Shown: positions 63,139 to 64,000 of the stretch, piece after piece
Layout: each line of letters opens with the position of its first letter
How positions within the stretch are numbered: position 1 is the stretch's first letter
The notes under the pieces: generated by a model
The model's database searches: none
The model's input: the letters and a program-made list of their open reading frames with translations, nothing else
Told to the model about the DNA's origin: nothing
Assembly: GCA_050249695.1 (NCBI GenBank)
Contig: JBFWQA010000002.1
Location: 310,001 to 374,000, forward strand
DNA: 64,000 bases
Origin: JACKJP01 sp050249695
Lineage (GTDB): Bacteria > Pseudomonadota > Alphaproteobacteria > Rhizobiales > Tepidamorphaceae
Reading direction: 5' to 3'
Program-made: the position numbers and the translations under genes

Positions 63139-63252
63139 CGGAGCCCGATCTTGAAGAAAGGCGCCCCCCTCGTCGGTTCCGGCCCGAAGGGCTATATTCG
63201 AAGGAGCATTCACGATCAGCAAAACCGTTCAGGACAGAAGGCAAGGGAGAGA

Positions 63253-64000
63253 ATGATGAGCACGAGCAAGCCCGGCAGGGGACGCATCTACGATTCCATC
63301 ACCGAGACGATCGGCGATACACCGATCGTCCGGCTCGACCGGATCGCGAAGGAAAAGGGCGTGGAAGCCAATCTGCTCGCCAAGCTGGAGTTCTTCAACC
63401 CGATCGCCAGCGTGAAAGACCGTATCGGCGTTTCCATGATCGACGCGCTGGAAAAGGCCGGCAAGATCAACAAGGACACGGTTCTGGTGGAACCGACCTC
63501 CGGCAATACCGGCATCGCGCTCGCCTTCGTGGCGGCGGCGCGCGGCTACCGGCTGATCCTCGTCATGCCGGAGACGATGTCGATCGAGCGCCGCAAGATG
63601 CTCCGCCTGCTCGGCGCCGAACTCGTCCTCACCGAAGGTCCCAAGGGCATGAAGGGCGCCATCGCAAAGGCCGAGGAACTCCTGGCCTCGACGCCCAACG
63701 CGGTGATGCCGCAGCAGTTCGAGAACCCGGCGAACCCGGCCATCCACCGGGCGACGACGGCGGAGGAAATCTGGAACGATACCGGCGGCAAGATCGACTA
63801 TTTCGTTGCCGGCATCGGCACGGGCGGCACGATTACCGGCGTCGGCGAGGTGCTCAAGCCCCGCAAGCCGGATCTCAAGATCATCGCCATCGAACCGGAA
63901 GCGAGCCCCATCCTTTCGGGCGGACAGCCCGGACCGCACAAGATCCAGGGGATCGGCGCCGGCTTCGTCCCAGCCATTCTCGACCGCAGCGTCATCGACG
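63253..64000 (+). CDS. cysK: Cysteine synthase A, 3' end beyond window
   Basis: First 249 residues of O-acetylserine sulfhydrylase; the gene runs off the window. PLP-lysine lies in NPIASVKDRIG, PLP-binding loop PTSGNTGIALAFVAAARG, and GIGTGGTITGVGEVLK. It makes cysteine from O-acetylserine and sulfide. GGGAGAG before ATGATG; the second ATG is also possible. Downstream of a likely operator pair. Confidence 0.95.
   Translation, partial: MMSTSKPGRGRIYDSITETIGDTPIVRLDRIAKEKGVEANLLAKLEFFNPIASVKDRIGVSMIDALEKAGKINKDTVLVEPTSGNTGIALAFVAAARGYRLILVMPETMSIERRKMLRLLGAELVLTEGPKGMKGAIAKAEELLASTPNAVMPQQFENPANPAIHRATTAEEIWNDTGGKIDYFVAGIGTGGTITGVGEVLKPRKPDLKIIAIEPEASPILSGGQPGPHKIQGIGAGFVPAILDRSVID

Overview
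This 64 kb window is chromosomal, GC-rich DNA from an alphaproteobacterium, most likely of the order Hyphomicrobiales (Rhizobiales). I see no plasmid, phage, insertion sequence or CRISPR signature. The placement rests on several things. The gene orders aroA-cmk-rpsA-sppA-ihfB, lptCAB-rpoN-hpf-ptsN and dnaA-dnaN-recF-gyrB are typical of the group. So are a RegB/RegA redox pair, an MbfA-type ferritin-like/VIT1 iron exporter with an Irr-like box, an FzlA-like GST protein, TIGR02300 and DUF1150 proteins, and a ROSE-like leader on an hsp20 gene. The genus cannot be read from the sequence.

Layout. 1-6.2 kb: leftward aroA-cmk-rpsA-sppA-ihfB, with a divergent zinc-ribbon/acidic TIGR02300 protein. 6.3-8.4 kb: tRNA-Ala(GGC), a DMT exporter, and hsp20-DUF1150 behind a predicted RNA thermometer. 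8.4-14.3 kb: leftward rnd and lptC-lptA-lptB-rpoN-hpf-ptsN (LPS transport plus the sigma-54/PTS-Ntr module). 14.4-20 kb: tRNA-Leu(CAG), an NDUFA9-like protein, uppP, fzlA-queG-SDR and a hydrolase. 20-25.6 kb: infC (apparent ATC start), a VOC gene, rpmI-rplT behind a terminator-like leader, and pheS-pheT. 25.7-36 kb: MarR regulator, mbfA and an htpX-like protease, polA, regB-PPOX-regA, and an intracellular PHA depolymerase with a C-terminal HhH domain. 35.9-43.1 kb: an accessory catabolic island made of a LysR regulator and a divergent TRAP transporter (dctPQM), followed by a lipocalin-like DUF7064-type protein, an APH-type kinase and a small protein of unknown function. 43.1-49 kb: YgjP-like metalloprotease, Bcr/CflA exporter, penicillin-binding protein 1A with an upstream CtrA-like site, and a rhodanese-flavoprotein pair. 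49-57 kb: leftward rpsT, rhodanese, dnaA, dnaN, recF, gyrB. 57-64 kb: enoyl-CoA hydratase, mutM, ubiE-ubiB-coaBC-dut, and the 5' part of cysK.

Most of the window is housekeeping: replication, translation, envelope and ubiquinone. The best candidate for something undescribed is the island at 35.9-43.1 kb. A TakP-like solute-binding protein suggests uptake of a keto or hydroxy acid. The kinase is translationally coupled to a small unknown partner, which recalls the LvaA/LvaB hydroxyacyl kinase arrangement. The 650 bp gap upstream of the rhodanese-dnaA pair also stands out, with clustered GANTC sites and helically phased TGACG repeats. Several regulatory features are direct sequence reads: the ROSE hairpin, the infC ATC start, the rpmI leader, an Irr-like box, a LysR palindrome, a CtrA-like box and a paired operator before cysK.
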